Below are positions 6,723 to 15,173 of a DNA stretch of 62,054 bases, piece after piece. The stretch spans positions 1-62,054 of the forward strand of contig CAZFBD010000021.1 of the NCBI GenBank assembly GCA_964517125.1, given 5' to 3'. Origin of the DNA: SHLQ01 sp964517125. Lineage in GTDB: Bacteria; Actinomycetota; Acidimicrobiia; Acidimicrobiales; SHLQ01. The translations under genes and the position numbers were made by a program. The notes beneath the pieces were generated by a model, which was not told where the DNA came from, did not search any database, and saw only the letters and a program-made list of their open reading frames with translations. How positions within the stretch are numbered: the first letter of the stretch is position 1; each line of letters begins with the position of its first letter.

Positions 6723-8066
6723 GTGACGAACACATGGAATCCACAGTCCTGGAGGAACCTCACGGCCCTCCAGCAACCGACGTGGCCTGACTCGGGAGCT
6801 CTCGACCAGACCCTCAAGATTCTTGGCGATCAGCCGCCGCTCGTCTTTGCCGGAGAGGCAAGGGACCTGCAGGAAAAGCTGGCCGCAGCATCGCGTGGCG
6901 AAGCCTTTCTGCTTCAGGCCGGCGACTGCGCCGAGTCCTTTGAAAGCTCCGCCGATTCCATCCGTGACCGGCTCAAGGTCATCCTGCAGATGGCCGTCGT
7001 CCTCACCTACGCCGGCGGCATGCCGGTAGTGAAGGTCGGTCGCATCGCCGGACAGTTCGCAAAGCCCCGCTCCTCCGACACCGAGACGCAGGGCGAGGTC
7101 GAACTCCCCTCGTTCCGCGGCCACATCGTGAACGACATCGGCTTCAGCGAATCCGAGCGTCGTGCCGAACCCAACCGTCTGCTCATGGCCTACAACCGGG
7201 CCGCGGCAACACTGAACCTGGTGCGGGCATTCACCCGTGGCGGCTTCGCCGACCTGAACCGGGTCCACCAGTGGAACCAGGAATACGTCGCCGACAGCCC
7301 CCAGGGCGCTCAGTACGAGGCCCTGGCCCAGGAGATCGACCGCTCCCTCAACTTCATGCGGGCATGCGGCATCGATCTGGATCGGCACAGCTCCCTCAAC
7401 GAGGTCGAGTTCTACACGTCGCACGAGGCGCTCATCCTTGACTACGAGGAAGCCCTCACTCGCAAAGACTCGCTCACCGGCGACTGGTACGACTGCTCGG
7501 CCCACATGCTGTGGATCGGCGAACGCACCCGGCACCTCGACGGCGCTCACATCGAGTTCCTGCGTGGCGTGAAGAACCCACTCGGCTGCAAGATCGGCCC
7601 CACGGCCACGGTCGAAGACGTCGTCGGCATCTGTGAGATGCTCAACCCCGACAAGATCGAGGGACGGGTCACGCTCATCACCCGCATGGGCGCCGAGAAC
7701 ATCCGAGAGAAGCTTCCGCCGCTGCTTGCAGCCGTGAAGGAGACCGGCCATCCGGTGCTGTGGGTCTCCGACCCCATGCACGGCAACACGTACACGGCCA
7801 GCGACGGGCACAAGACCCGGCACTTCGACTCCATCGTCGACGAGATCGCAGGCTTCTTCGAATCGCACGAGCAGGCCGGCACCATCGCGGGTGGCGTCCA
7901 CCTGGAACTCACCGGTGACCCCGTCACCGAGTGCCTGGGTGGCGGCGACGACCTCGTCGACGACGATCTGGCTCGAGCATACGAAACAATGTGCGACCCA
8001 CGGCTCAACGGCCGCCAGGGTCTCGACGTTGCCTTCCGGGTCGCCGGCCTCCTCGCCAAGCGGTAG
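6723..8066 (+). CDS. aroG: class II DAHP synthase
   Basis: A 447-aa 3-deoxy-D-arabino-heptulosonate 7-phosphate synthase of the plant/mycobacterial class II. It condenses phosphoenolpyruvate and erythrose 4-phosphate, the first step of the shikimate pathway. Family signatures: LLQAGDCAESF with the metal-binding Cys69, FRGHIVNDI, KIGPTATVEDV, LITRMGAENIREKLPPL, WVSDPMHGNTY and GGVHLELTGDPVTEC. The start is a GTG positioned 7 nt after a TAGACT box; a longer reading from 6666 would add 19 residues with no family support. It converges on the SulP pseudogene, with 5 bp between stops, and stands alone, away from other aro genes. Confidence 0.96.
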   Translation: MTNTWNPQSWRNLTALQQPTWPDSGALDQTLKILGDQPPLVFAGEARDLQEKLAAASRGEAFLLQAGDCAESFESSADSIRDRLKVILQMAVVLTYAGGMPVVKVGRIAGQFAKPRSSDTETQGEVELPSFRGHIVNDIGFSESERRAEPNRLLMAYNRAAATLNLVRAFTRGGFADLNRVHQWNQEYVADSPQGAQYEALAQEIDRSLNFMRACGIDLDRHSSLNEVEFYTSHEALILDYEEALTRKDSLTGDWYDCSAHMLWIGERTRHLDGAHIEFLRGVKNPLGCKIGPTATVEDVVGICEMLNPDKIEGRVTLITRMGAENIREKLPPLLAAVKETGHPVLWVSDPMHGNTYTASDGHKTRHFDSIVDEIAGFFESHEQAGTIAGGVHLELTGDPVTECLGGGDDLVDDDLARAYETMCDPRLNGRQGLDVAFRVAGLLAKR

Positions 8067-8071
8067 CCGGT

Positions 8072-9048
8072 TCAGGTATTCATCGCGCGCTGGTAGGCAG
8101 CAGACGTGTAGGACAGCCGTTCTGCGATTCGTTTGCTCAGCTCAGCCTGCACCCGCAGGGCGAGCCGAGCATCCTCTTCACAGAGGCGCTCGTACGCATC
8201 AACACTGAGCCGGAGCACGGTGGCGTTCCCATCTGCGCTCACGGTCGCCGTCGCGTCGAAGCTCCCCAGCAAACTCGTCCGTCAGGCCGCTCCAGATCAT
8301 CTCCACGCCTGCGTCGGACGTGCGGCGTTGAATCGATTGCAGTCCGGACACGACCGAGGCGTCGAGCCCACGGACCGCTGAGAAGTCCAGCACCAGATAC
8401 CGAAGCTCTCCAGATGCGACGAGCGGGCTGATCAGGTCGGTCACCTTCCGGATCGAGCCGAAGAACAGATACCCGACGAGCTCGAACGCGAACATCGTGT
8501 CGCCACTTGAGCAGATCCCACCCAAAGAGATCGATGACGCTCCCCCACTCCAGGCCCTGGTCCACCATCACCTCGATGCCGGCACGGGCAAGTAGCCAGC
8601 CGGTTCCAGCGAGGAACCCACTCACGACGGTGAACGGCAACGAACAGGCCGAGGTGGTGATACGGAATCTGCCGGCCAACATCAACACGATGCCCATGAG
8701 CACACCGACCACCACGATGAACGTCATGGCGGTGGCCTCGGCCTGCGCCGGGTCGACCTCGGCGACAAGCGCCGCAACCACAGCGGCGATGACGACCGCG
8801 GGAGCGTCCTGGAGACCACCGATCAGGCCCTTCACCTTGGTGAATGGCGCGATCAGCGCCGAAATCAGGCCGGCGCCCACGATGATCGGTCCGACGACCC
8901 GCGGAATCGATCCGGACAACGGCGCAAAGATCAGGAAGGCGAACGAAGCAGCAACGCTGATCTCCAGCGCGCCGACGGCGAGTCCTGCGATGATTTCTCG
9001 ACCAACCCTGGTCTCTGACTCAGTTGTGCCCACCACGGCAGGGGGCAC
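8072..9048 (-). pseudogene. decayed SulP-STAS-cyclic-nucleotide-domain transporter
   Basis: Remnant of a SulP anion transporter, paralogous to the intact gene at 9082-11202. The frame starting at 9048 carries the first transmembrane segments (SLPFTVVSGFLAGTGWLLAR matches SLPFPVISGFLAGTGWILAR in the intact copy) and breaks around 8500-8515. A second frame carries the STAS domain (ELVGYLFFGSIRKVTDLISP, GLDASVVSGLQSIQRRT). A third carries the tail of the cyclic-nucleotide domain (RIAERLSYTSAAYQRAM). Compared with the intact copy, roughly 300 codons of membrane domain and about 110 codons between STAS and the C-terminus are missing, both with frame change. This is two internal deletions in a tandem duplicate. 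It cannot make a working transporter. Confidence 0.85.
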
Positions 9049-9081
9049 TACCCAGTGGCCGTTGCATGACCCCCATCGGCA

Positions 9082-11202
9082 TCAATCGCGCACCATGCGA
9101 CGGTAAGCCGCCGAGGTGTAGGAGAGCCGCTCGGCGATTCGGCCGGCAAGGTCGCTCTGAATGTCGAGGACGAGGGCCGGATCTTCTTCCCGGAGTTTCT
9201 GCCACCGCTCCGCAGTCAGGTGCAGGACGACGCAGGATGCGCCCTCGGCGGAAACGGTCGCACTCCGAACACCTCCGGTCAGGAAGCCGACCTCGCCGAT
9301 CACACCACCCCGACCGACCCTCCGGAAGCGCACCCGCTCGCCGGAATCGGTGAGACCCCACGCGGTCAACCAGCCGGACTCGACGACGAAGAGGTCGCCA
9401 CCGGCCTCGCCTGCGTCCATCAGCACCTCGCCCGCACGCAGGGTCCGACGTTCGCAGAACTGCTCGAGACGGTTGTACAGCGTCAGGTCTTCCACGAATG
9501 CCCCAGACTCCGTGAACTCCACCAGAACCCAGTCTTCGATCTCCTCCAGCGCATGGTCGAGGTCGACATGACGATTGTCCAGCCGGAGGCCACCGCGCTG
9601 GAGTTCCCGAATCCACGCGTCGGTGAGGCCGGACCAGTGGAGGAGCACGCCGCTCTGATCGGTCCGCCGTTGGATGTTGTGCAACCCCTGCACAACCGAC
9701 GCGTCCACACCGCGCACCGCCGTCAGATCGAGCACCAGGTGGTCGAGCTCGCCTCGTTCGAGCATTGGCGACACCAGATCGGTCACCTTGCGGATCGAAC
9801 CGAAGAACAGGTAGCCGACCAACTCGATGGCCACCATGACCTCTGCGCTCTCCTCCAGCAGCGCCCGCTCCGGCTTCGAGCGGTCGACGACGCTACGCGA
9901 GCTACCGAGGCGGTGCAGGTGGCGCACGGGGTCGATGCGGCTGTAGCTGAAGACGAAGCCGAGGACGGCAGCAAGGAGCCCGACCCCGATTCCGGCAAGC
10001 ACACCGAAGGCGATGATCGACGCAAGAATGGCGGCAGAGAGCAGACCGTCGACAACCCGCAGGCGCGTTCGAAGCTGACCGAACCAATCCATCAACATCG
10101 ACAGGCCGACAGTCAACAGCACGCCGCCCACCACGGCCCGAGGGATGAGTGCGACGACGTCAAGACCGGCGACCACCACACCGAGGCACACGGCAAGAAT
10201 CGTGAACGCGGCGATCGGGGTGCGGCTGCCGATCGTTCGGGCCATGACCGTGCCGGAAATCAGGTGGTAGGCCGGGTAGCCGGAAAGCGCAGCGACGAGC
10301 GAAGCGCTCACGCCGGCACGAACGGCCTCCTTCTCCACCTCCACGTCCTCGCCGAGCTGCACCTCGAGGCCGGCCACGTTCAACATCATGCTGATGAGCG
10401 CCACGCCAACGACACCGAGCGCCGGCACCGCCTGCCCGACGATGGCCCCCCAGTCCGCGCCGGCAAGCTCAGCGGGACCCACCGGCGACCATCGTTGCGT
10501 GTCCGGAAACGGGCCGAGCAACCAGCCGTTCTCGCGCAGCGCATCGCCCGACCAGCCGAGCCGACCGATCGCGTGCACGCCTACCGACAGCGCCACCAGA
10601 GCGAACGGAAAGAGCAGGCCGTTCCCGACCCGATCGGCGAACGAGATCACGACGATCGCCAGGAGCAGGCCGGGCAGCCAGAGCTGCAGCCAACTGCCAC
10701 CCAACAGATCCGGGACGAGGCTCCAGTGCAGCTCCTCCCCCACCATGATCTCGACGCCGGCCCGGGCGAGGATCCAGCCGGTACCAGCGAGGAAACCGCT
10801 GATCACGGGAAATGGCAGCGATCGAGCTGCGGTGGCCAGCCGGAATCGGCCGACGAGGATGAACGCCAGCCCCACAGCGAGGCCAACCACCATCACGAAG
10901 GCGAAGATCGTGTCCTCCGCCGTGTCCGGATCCATTGTGGTGGCCAGGCCGGCCGCAGCAGCAGCAAGCACGACGGCAGGCGTGTCCTGTTGACTGCAGA
11001 TGGCACCCGGGATCTTCGTCTGTGCACCCAGGAACGCTGCCGCCAGTCCTCCGCCGACGATGGCCAGACCGATGCCCCGCGGGAGGAACGCCTCGAACGG
11101 CCCGCTGAAGACGATGAACGCCAGCGAAACGGAAAGACCGAGCTGCAGGGTGGATGCCGCCACACCGGCCAGAATCTCTCGTACGAATTGCGCCGGGTTC
11201 AC
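9082..11202 (-). CDS. SulP anion transporter with STAS and cyclic-nucleotide-binding domains
   Basis: About 706 aa. The N-terminal two thirds is the SulP/SLC26 membrane domain (LPFPVISGFLAGTGWILARA is a family signature). A STAS domain follows (ELVGYLFFGSIRKVTDLVSP, LVLDLTAVRGVDASVVQGL). The C-terminal ~150 residues form a CAP-ED cyclic-nucleotide-binding-like domain (LRAGEVLMDAGEAGGDLFVV, GGVIGEVGFLTGG, RSATVSAEG). The family moves sulfate, bicarbonate or other anions; the fused domain suggests gating by cAMP or a similar ligand. I chose the GTG at 11202 (start of VNPAQFVREILAG), 13 bp after the VWA gene stop; an upstream extension would overlap that gene by 86 bp. It is probably cotranscribed with moxR and the VWA gene. 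Confidence 0.85.
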   Translation of the reverse strand: MNPAQFVREILAGVAASTLQLGLSVSLAFIVFSGPFEAFLPRGIGLAIVGGGLAAAFLGAQTKIPGAICSQQDTPAVVLAAAAAGLATTMDPDTAEDTIFAFVMVVGLAVGLAFILVGRFRLATAARSLPFPVISGFLAGTGWILARAGVEIMVGEELHWSLVPDLLGGSWLQLWLPGLLLAIVVISFADRVGNGLLFPFALVALSVGVHAIGRLGWSGDALRENGWLLGPFPDTQRWSPVGPAELAGADWGAIVGQAVPALGVVGVALISMMLNVAGLEVQLGEDVEVEKEAVRAGVSASLVAALSGYPAYHLISGTVMARTIGSRTPIAAFTILAVCLGVVVAGLDVVALIPRAVVGGVLLTVGLSMLMDWFGQLRTRLRVVDGLLSAAILASIIAFGVLAGIGVGLLAAVLGFVFSYSRIDPVRHLHRLGSSRSVVDRSKPERALLEESAEVMVAIELVGYLFFGSIRKVTDLVSPMLERGELDHLVLDLTAVRGVDASVVQGLHNIQRRTDQSGVLLHWSGLTDAWIRELQRGGLRLDNRHVDLDHALEEIEDWVLVEFTESGAFVEDLTLYNRLEQFCERRTLRAGEVLMDAGEAGGDLFVVESGWLTAWGLTDSGERVRFRRVGRGGVIGEVGFLTGGVRSATVSAEGASCVVLHLTAERWQKLREEDPALVLDIQSDLAGRIAERLSYTSAAYRRMVRD

Positions 11203-11215
11203 CAGGTGGAGTCTG

Positions 11216-12703
11216 TCAGGCGAGGTTGTCTGCGAACGATTCGAGCTGTCGCAGATTGCGAACCTCAAAAATGCCATCGCAGTACTGGCTGTACTCGCCA
11301 ATGATGGAGTCGCCGGTGTCCCAGTAGGACTTGGGCTCCGGGTTCAGCCAGAACACGTTTCGGGCCCGCTCGGACAGGTCCTTGATGATCCAGCTGTTGG
11401 GAGCGTGATAGTTGTTCCGGGCATCGCCCAGGATGAGGACCGAGGTCTTGGGCCCCACGTCCTTGCCGTAGTTGTTCCAGAACACCTCGAGCGCATGGCC
11501 GTAGTCGGAGTGACCGTCCACCCACACGACGTCGGCCTCGCTGTTGACCCGGTGAATGGCCTCGGTGATGTCGTCGGTTTGCTCGAAGTACTCGGTGACC
11601 TCGTCGAGGCCATCGATGAACACGAACGACCGGACCTGCGTGAACTGGCTCGACAGGGCATAGACGAGATGCAGCGTGAACCGGGCGAACGCGGCCACGG
11701 AACCACTGATGTCGGCCACGACCATGATCTCGGGCTTCTTGGGCCGAGGGTTGCGGAACTTCGGCTCGGCCGGCACGCCGCCATAGGACAACGAGGTCCG
11801 AATGGTGTGGCGGAAATCGAGTGGACCCTTGCGCCCACGACGGCGCTTGCGAGCAAGACGCACCGCCAGCTTGCGGGTGAGCGGGTAGATGGCCTTGCGA
11901 AGGCTCGCCATCTCCTCGCGGCTCGCATGCATGAAGTCGACGTCTTCAGGAAGCGGCTTGCGCAGCGTCTTGGCCATGGCCTCGACCCCACGATCGGCGA
12001 CCAGGCGGCGACGAATCTCGGCCTCGATCTCCTTCTTCAGCGCATCGATGCGGTCCTTGTACTCGTCGCGGGCAAGGCGCTGCTCGAACTGCGACATGTC
12101 GCCGTCGGCCTCGTCCTGTTCCTGTTGCATGAGCTTTTCGAGGACACCGTCGAGGTCCAGGTTCCGGAGCGTGCGATACAGGTAGTACGTGCCACCCACG
12201 GGACGACCCGGCTCCATGCCCGCATACCGGCGAACAGACTCGCGGGCCATGGACCGCATGGTCGACGCATCGCCGTTCATGAGCGCGTTGTACAACATCT
12301 CGGCGAGCTCTTCGGGTGTCATGCCCTTGTTGGAGCCACCCTGCCCCTCGTTGCCTTCGCCCTGACCACCACGGTTCTCGTGGTCGTCCTCGTCGTCATC
12401 GGCGAACGGGTCGTCGGACAACTCAGAATCGAGTGCGTACTCCTCGCCCCGAAGCGAGAAATACACATCGAAGACGATTTCAAACGCCTTCCAGTGCGAG
12501 TTGTTCTTCACGAGCGTTGCCGCAAGCGCGTACTTCAGCGCAACCCGATCTTCGAGCGGAATGTGCTGAATGGCCTCCATGGCATCGAGGTTCTCGGTCA
12601 GGCTCACGGGGAGCCCGGCGTTGCGAAGCTCGACAATGAACCCGGTCAGCAGATCGAGCAGGGGTGAATCCCCGGTGGCGATCGGTGTGCCGGTGTCGGT
12701 CAT
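11216..12703 (-). CDS. VWA domain protein (CoxE/ViaA-like)
   Basis: A 495-aa protein with an acidic, charged N-terminal half (a Glu/Asp and Gly/Asn-rich linker around 135-170) and a C-terminal von Willebrand factor A domain. The metal-ion adhesion site DISGS is at about 331-335, with later HSDYGHALEVF and ILGDARNN as the Thr/Asp positions. Such proteins act as partners of MoxR AAA ATPases in metal insertion or complex assembly. The moxR gene lies immediately upstream with a 4-bp gap, as in moxR-coxE or ravA-viaA pairs. The target is not evident; the next gene in the row is a SulP transporter. Confidence 0.82.
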   Translation of the reverse strand: MTDTGTPIATGDSPLLDLLTGFIVELRNAGLPVSLTENLDAMEAIQHIPLEDRVALKYALAATLVKNNSHWKAFEIVFDVYFSLRGEEYALDSELSDDPFADDDEDDHENRGGQGEGNEGQGGSNKGMTPEELAEMLYNALMNGDASTMRSMARESVRRYAGMEPGRPVGGTYYLYRTLRNLDLDGVLEKLMQQEQDEADGDMSQFEQRLARDEYKDRIDALKKEIEAEIRRRLVADRGVEAMAKTLRKPLPEDVDFMHASREEMASLRKAIYPLTRKLAVRLARKRRRGRKGPLDFRHTIRTSLSYGGVPAEPKFRNPRPKKPEIMVVADISGSVAAFARFTLHLVYALSSQFTQVRSFVFIDGLDEVTEYFEQTDDITEAIHRVNSEADVVWVDGHSDYGHALEVFWNNYGKDVGPKTSVLILGDARNNYHAPNSWIIKDLSERARNVFWLNPEPKSYWDTGDSIIGEYSQYCDGIFEVRNLRQLESFADNLA

Positions 12704-12707
12704 GGAA

Positions 12708-13592
12708 TCAGCCGCTGTACGAATCGGAGTTGGCGTTCATGTCTTTGACGGCCTTCTCGATGTCGGTGCGGTACTTCAACAAGATGTTGACCGTCTCGGT
12801 GGCGGTCTCGGCGTCGATCTGATCGATGCCGAGCAGAACCAGCGTGCGGGCCCAGTCGATGGTCTCGGAGACCGATGGGTGCTTTTTCAGTTCCAGCTGA
12901 CGGATGGAACGCACGACCCGCGCGACCTGATTGGCGAGGTGATCGGTGATGTCGGGAACCCGAGTCATCACGATCTGCTTCTCGCGGTCCATGTCGGGGT
13001 AGTCGAGGTGCAGGTACAGGCAGCGACGCTTCAGTGCTTCGGACAGTTCACGGGTGTTGTTCGAGGTGAGGAACACGAGCGGAATCTGCTTCGCCGTGAC
13101 CGTTCCCAGCTCGGGAATGGAGACCTGGTACTCGGAGAGGATCTCGAGCAGGAGCGCCTCGGTTTCGATCTCCACACGGTCGACTTCGTCGATCAGGAGC
13201 ACAACCGGGTCCTCGGCCCGAATGGCCTCGAGGAGTGGACGGGTGAGCAGGAACTCCTCGGAGAAGATGTCGTCCTCGAGCTCGGCCCAGTCGGTGTCGC
13301 CGCTGCGATCGGCCTGGATACGGAGGAGCTGCTTCTTGTAGTTCCACTCGTACAGTGCCTTGGCTTCGTCGAGCCCTTCGTAACACTGGAGACGGATGAG
13401 TCGGGCGCCAATCATGTCGGCGACGGACTTGGCGAGCTGAGTCTTGCCCGTTCCCGCAGGCCCCTCGATCAGGATTGGCTTGTCGAGCCGATCCGCAAGA
13501 TGCACGATGCCGGCGATGGCGTCGTCGGCCAGATAGTCCACGGACGAGAGCTTGTCGCGAACTTCGCCGACACTTTCAAAGCGATGATCCAT
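12708..13592 (-). CDS. MoxR-family AAA+ ATPase
   Basis: A 294-aa AAA+ ATPase of the MoxR group. Walker A GPAGTGKT (44-51), Walker B VVLLIDEVD (130-138), sensor 1 LTSNNTRELSEALKRRC, and the C-terminal lid are all present. MoxR proteins work as chaperone-like remodelers with VWA partners; here the partner is the gene 4 bp downstream. The ATG lies 6 nt after a TACCCT box, so the transcript is probably leaderless. It is the first gene of the likely operon moxR-vwa-sulP. Confidence 0.9.
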   Translation of the reverse strand: MDHRFESVGEVRDKLSSVDYLADDAIAGIVHLADRLDKPILIEGPAGTGKTQLAKSVADMIGARLIRLQCYEGLDEAKALYEWNYKKQLLRIQADRSGDTDWAELEDDIFSEEFLLTRPLLEAIRAEDPVVLLIDEVDRVEIETEALLLEILSEYQVSIPELGTVTAKQIPLVFLTSNNTRELSEALKRRCLYLHLDYPDMDREKQIVMTRVPDITDHLANQVARVVRSIRQLELKKHPSVSETIDWARTLVLLGIDQIDAETATETVNILLKYRTDIEKAVKDMNANSDSYSG

Positions 13593-13598
13593 TCCCGC

Positions 13599-13604
13599 AG
13601 GGTA
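13599..13604 (-). promoter_or_regulatory. -10 box of moxR, leaderless type
   Basis: On the minus strand TACCCT, spacer GCGGGA (6 nt), ATG of moxR. It lies in the 39-bp gap after proA, so the moxR operon has its own promoter. A TTACTG about 18 nt upstream could serve as -35. Confidence 0.45.
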
Positions 13605-13631
13605 ACCGGTTCCACTACCGGCCAGTAACTT

Positions 13632-15128
13632 CTAGCGCCGCAGATTGGGGTCTTCCTGGGTCACCTTGGCCCGAACGGTGTACACCGAGTCGCCCGACAG
13701 GACCCCGCCGCGGCCGAACAGCCGGCCGAATTCCCAGTTCGACAACCCGAGTTCGGGGCGATTGAGTGCGTACTGGCCATCGACCCAACGGGTGAAGCCA
13801 TCGCCCACGAACGGTGCGTCGATGGTCGAGAAGAACGTGTCGATCTCCGTTGCGGTCTCCGACACGATCGACGCCGCGAACCTCGGGGAAAGCTCGTTGA
13901 ACAGGGTCGTGGCGTGGGCGACGTCATCGACGATTGCCAGCGTGACCTCGGGTGAGTTCTCCCACTCCCACTCATGGCCGAGTTTGTCCCAGTCGAGCGT
14001 GTCGGTCTGTGGCTCTTCCACCGGACCTTCGGCTCGGTCGATCGTGGCGGTCTCGAACCAGCTCGCAGGCACGTGATCTTCCTGCGATGCGACGACGTGC
14101 AGCTTCGCCGTGGCGTTTCGACGCTCGGCGGCTGCCTGAAGACCGGCAAGAAAGTGTGGGACGAGCTCATCGGCCCGCGACCGGGGGATGCAACACGTGT
14201 TGAGCGTGTTGCAGACCTTGCGGTCAAGGCTGTTCGTGACGACCGCCTCGAACCGATCAGCGTCGGCGGATTCGCCGGCCACGATCCATGCGCCGCCCGT
14301 GCCATGCAGGCTCACCGACAGTCCGGCCTGACGGGCCACGGCACCGAGCTGGGCCACCGCCGCACCGCTCCCCCGTGCCACGGCCAGCGAGAGTCGTTCG
14401 TCGGAGAACATGGCGTGCCCGGCCGAACGTGCGGGCGAGTCCACGAGGCTGGCTGCGCCTGCGGGCAGGCCGGCAACCTCGAGTGCCGGATTCAGAGCAT
14501 GCTCCACGATGGCCCGAGCGGTCCCAAGCGCATCGGAGCCAATGCGGAAGACCACAGTGTTGCCAGATCGCAGCACACCGGTGGCGTCGGCGAACACGTT
14601 GGGACGGCCTTCGAAAACGAAACCGACCACGCCGAGCCCGGCACGGATCTGATCGACCCGCCAACCCTCGTGGTGAATCGTGTCGACCACCTGGCCGCGG
14701 CCCGACGACTGGTCGGCCCAGCCTTCGAGTCCAGAAATCATGTCGGACCGCATCTTGTCGGTCAGCTCAAGACGTGTGGTGCTGCGACCGCGGCCGCGGG
14801 CGACCGCCATGTCGGCTGCATTGGCCTCGGCAATGTGCGCGAAGGTCTCGTTGTCGGCGAGGCGCCGAGCGAACTCCAGGTAGAAGGTGGAAATGGCAGC
14901 GTCGGACACCGCGCCCATGGCGCCGAACGCCTGCACGGCCCGGCCGACGGCGTCTTGAGCAACGCTCCAGTCGGCCGATGGGATGTGGATGAGATCCCCG
15001 GTGGTTTGCACGACGATGAGGCGATCGCCTGGCTCGAACGATTCGGCCAACTCGTCGGACACGGAGGCGACACGGTTGCCCCCGTACACGATCTGCATTC
15101 CTGCGGTCAGCTCATTCAGCTCAGCCAT
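13632..15128 (-). CDS. proA: glutamate-5-semialdehyde dehydrogenase-like protein (ProA)
   Basis: About 498 aa; ProA reduces glutamyl 5-phosphate to the semialdehyde in proline synthesis. Family features: GVVGFVFEGRPNVFADATGV, SGNTVVFRIGSDA, the catalytic-Cys segment DRKVCNTLNTCCIPRS, and the C-terminal TRWVDGQYALNRPELGLS. It is longer than typical ProA (about 420 aa) and diverged: roughly 60 extra N-terminal residues, and ELGLS where others have EIGIS. Its place between nadD and proB on the same strand matches the conserved actinobacterial order, supporting the ProA assignment, although a paralogue is possible. I use the ATG at 15128 (TACCGT lies 8 nt upstream); the ATG at 15134 is an alternative. 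It is divergent from murJ. Confidence 0.75.
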   Translation of the reverse strand: MAELNELTAGMQIVYGGNRVASVSDELAESFEPGDRLIVVQTTGDLIHIPSADWSVAQDAVGRAVQAFGAMGAVSDAAISTFYLEFARRLADNETFAHIAEANAADMAVARGRGRSTTRLELTDKMRSDMISGLEGWADQSSGRGQVVDTIHHEGWRVDQIRAGLGVVGFVFEGRPNVFADATGVLRSGNTVVFRIGSDALGTARAIVEHALNPALEVAGLPAGAASLVDSPARSAGHAMFSDERLSLAVARGSGAAVAQLGAVARQAGLSVSLHGTGGAWIVAGESADADRFEAVVTNSLDRKVCNTLNTCCIPRSRADELVPHFLAGLQAAAERRNATAKLHVVASQEDHVPASWFETATIDRAEGPVEEPQTDTLDWDKLGHEWEWENSPEVTLAIVDDVAHATTLFNELSPRFAASIVSETATEIDTFFSTIDAPFVGDGFTRWVDGQYALNRPELGLSNWEFGRLFGRGGVLSGDSVYTVRAKVTQEDPNLRR

Positions 15129-15160
15129 GGCCATGCACGGTAGCTGCAACACTGCGCAAC

Positions 15161-15166
15161 TAGCGT
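15161..15166 (+). promoter_or_regulatory. -10 box of murJ, leaderless type
   Basis: TAGCGT, spacer GGCGCAG (7 nt), ATG of murJ at 15174. It lies in the 45-bp divergent gap with proA. Confidence 0.45.
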
Positions 15167-15173
15167 GGCGCAG

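Noticed and set aside
9220..11304. A 694-codon plus-strand open frame
   Set aside because: It is antisense to the intact SulP gene. The translation is His/Arg/Asp-rich without any fold or motif, as expected from a high-GC gene read on the other strand.
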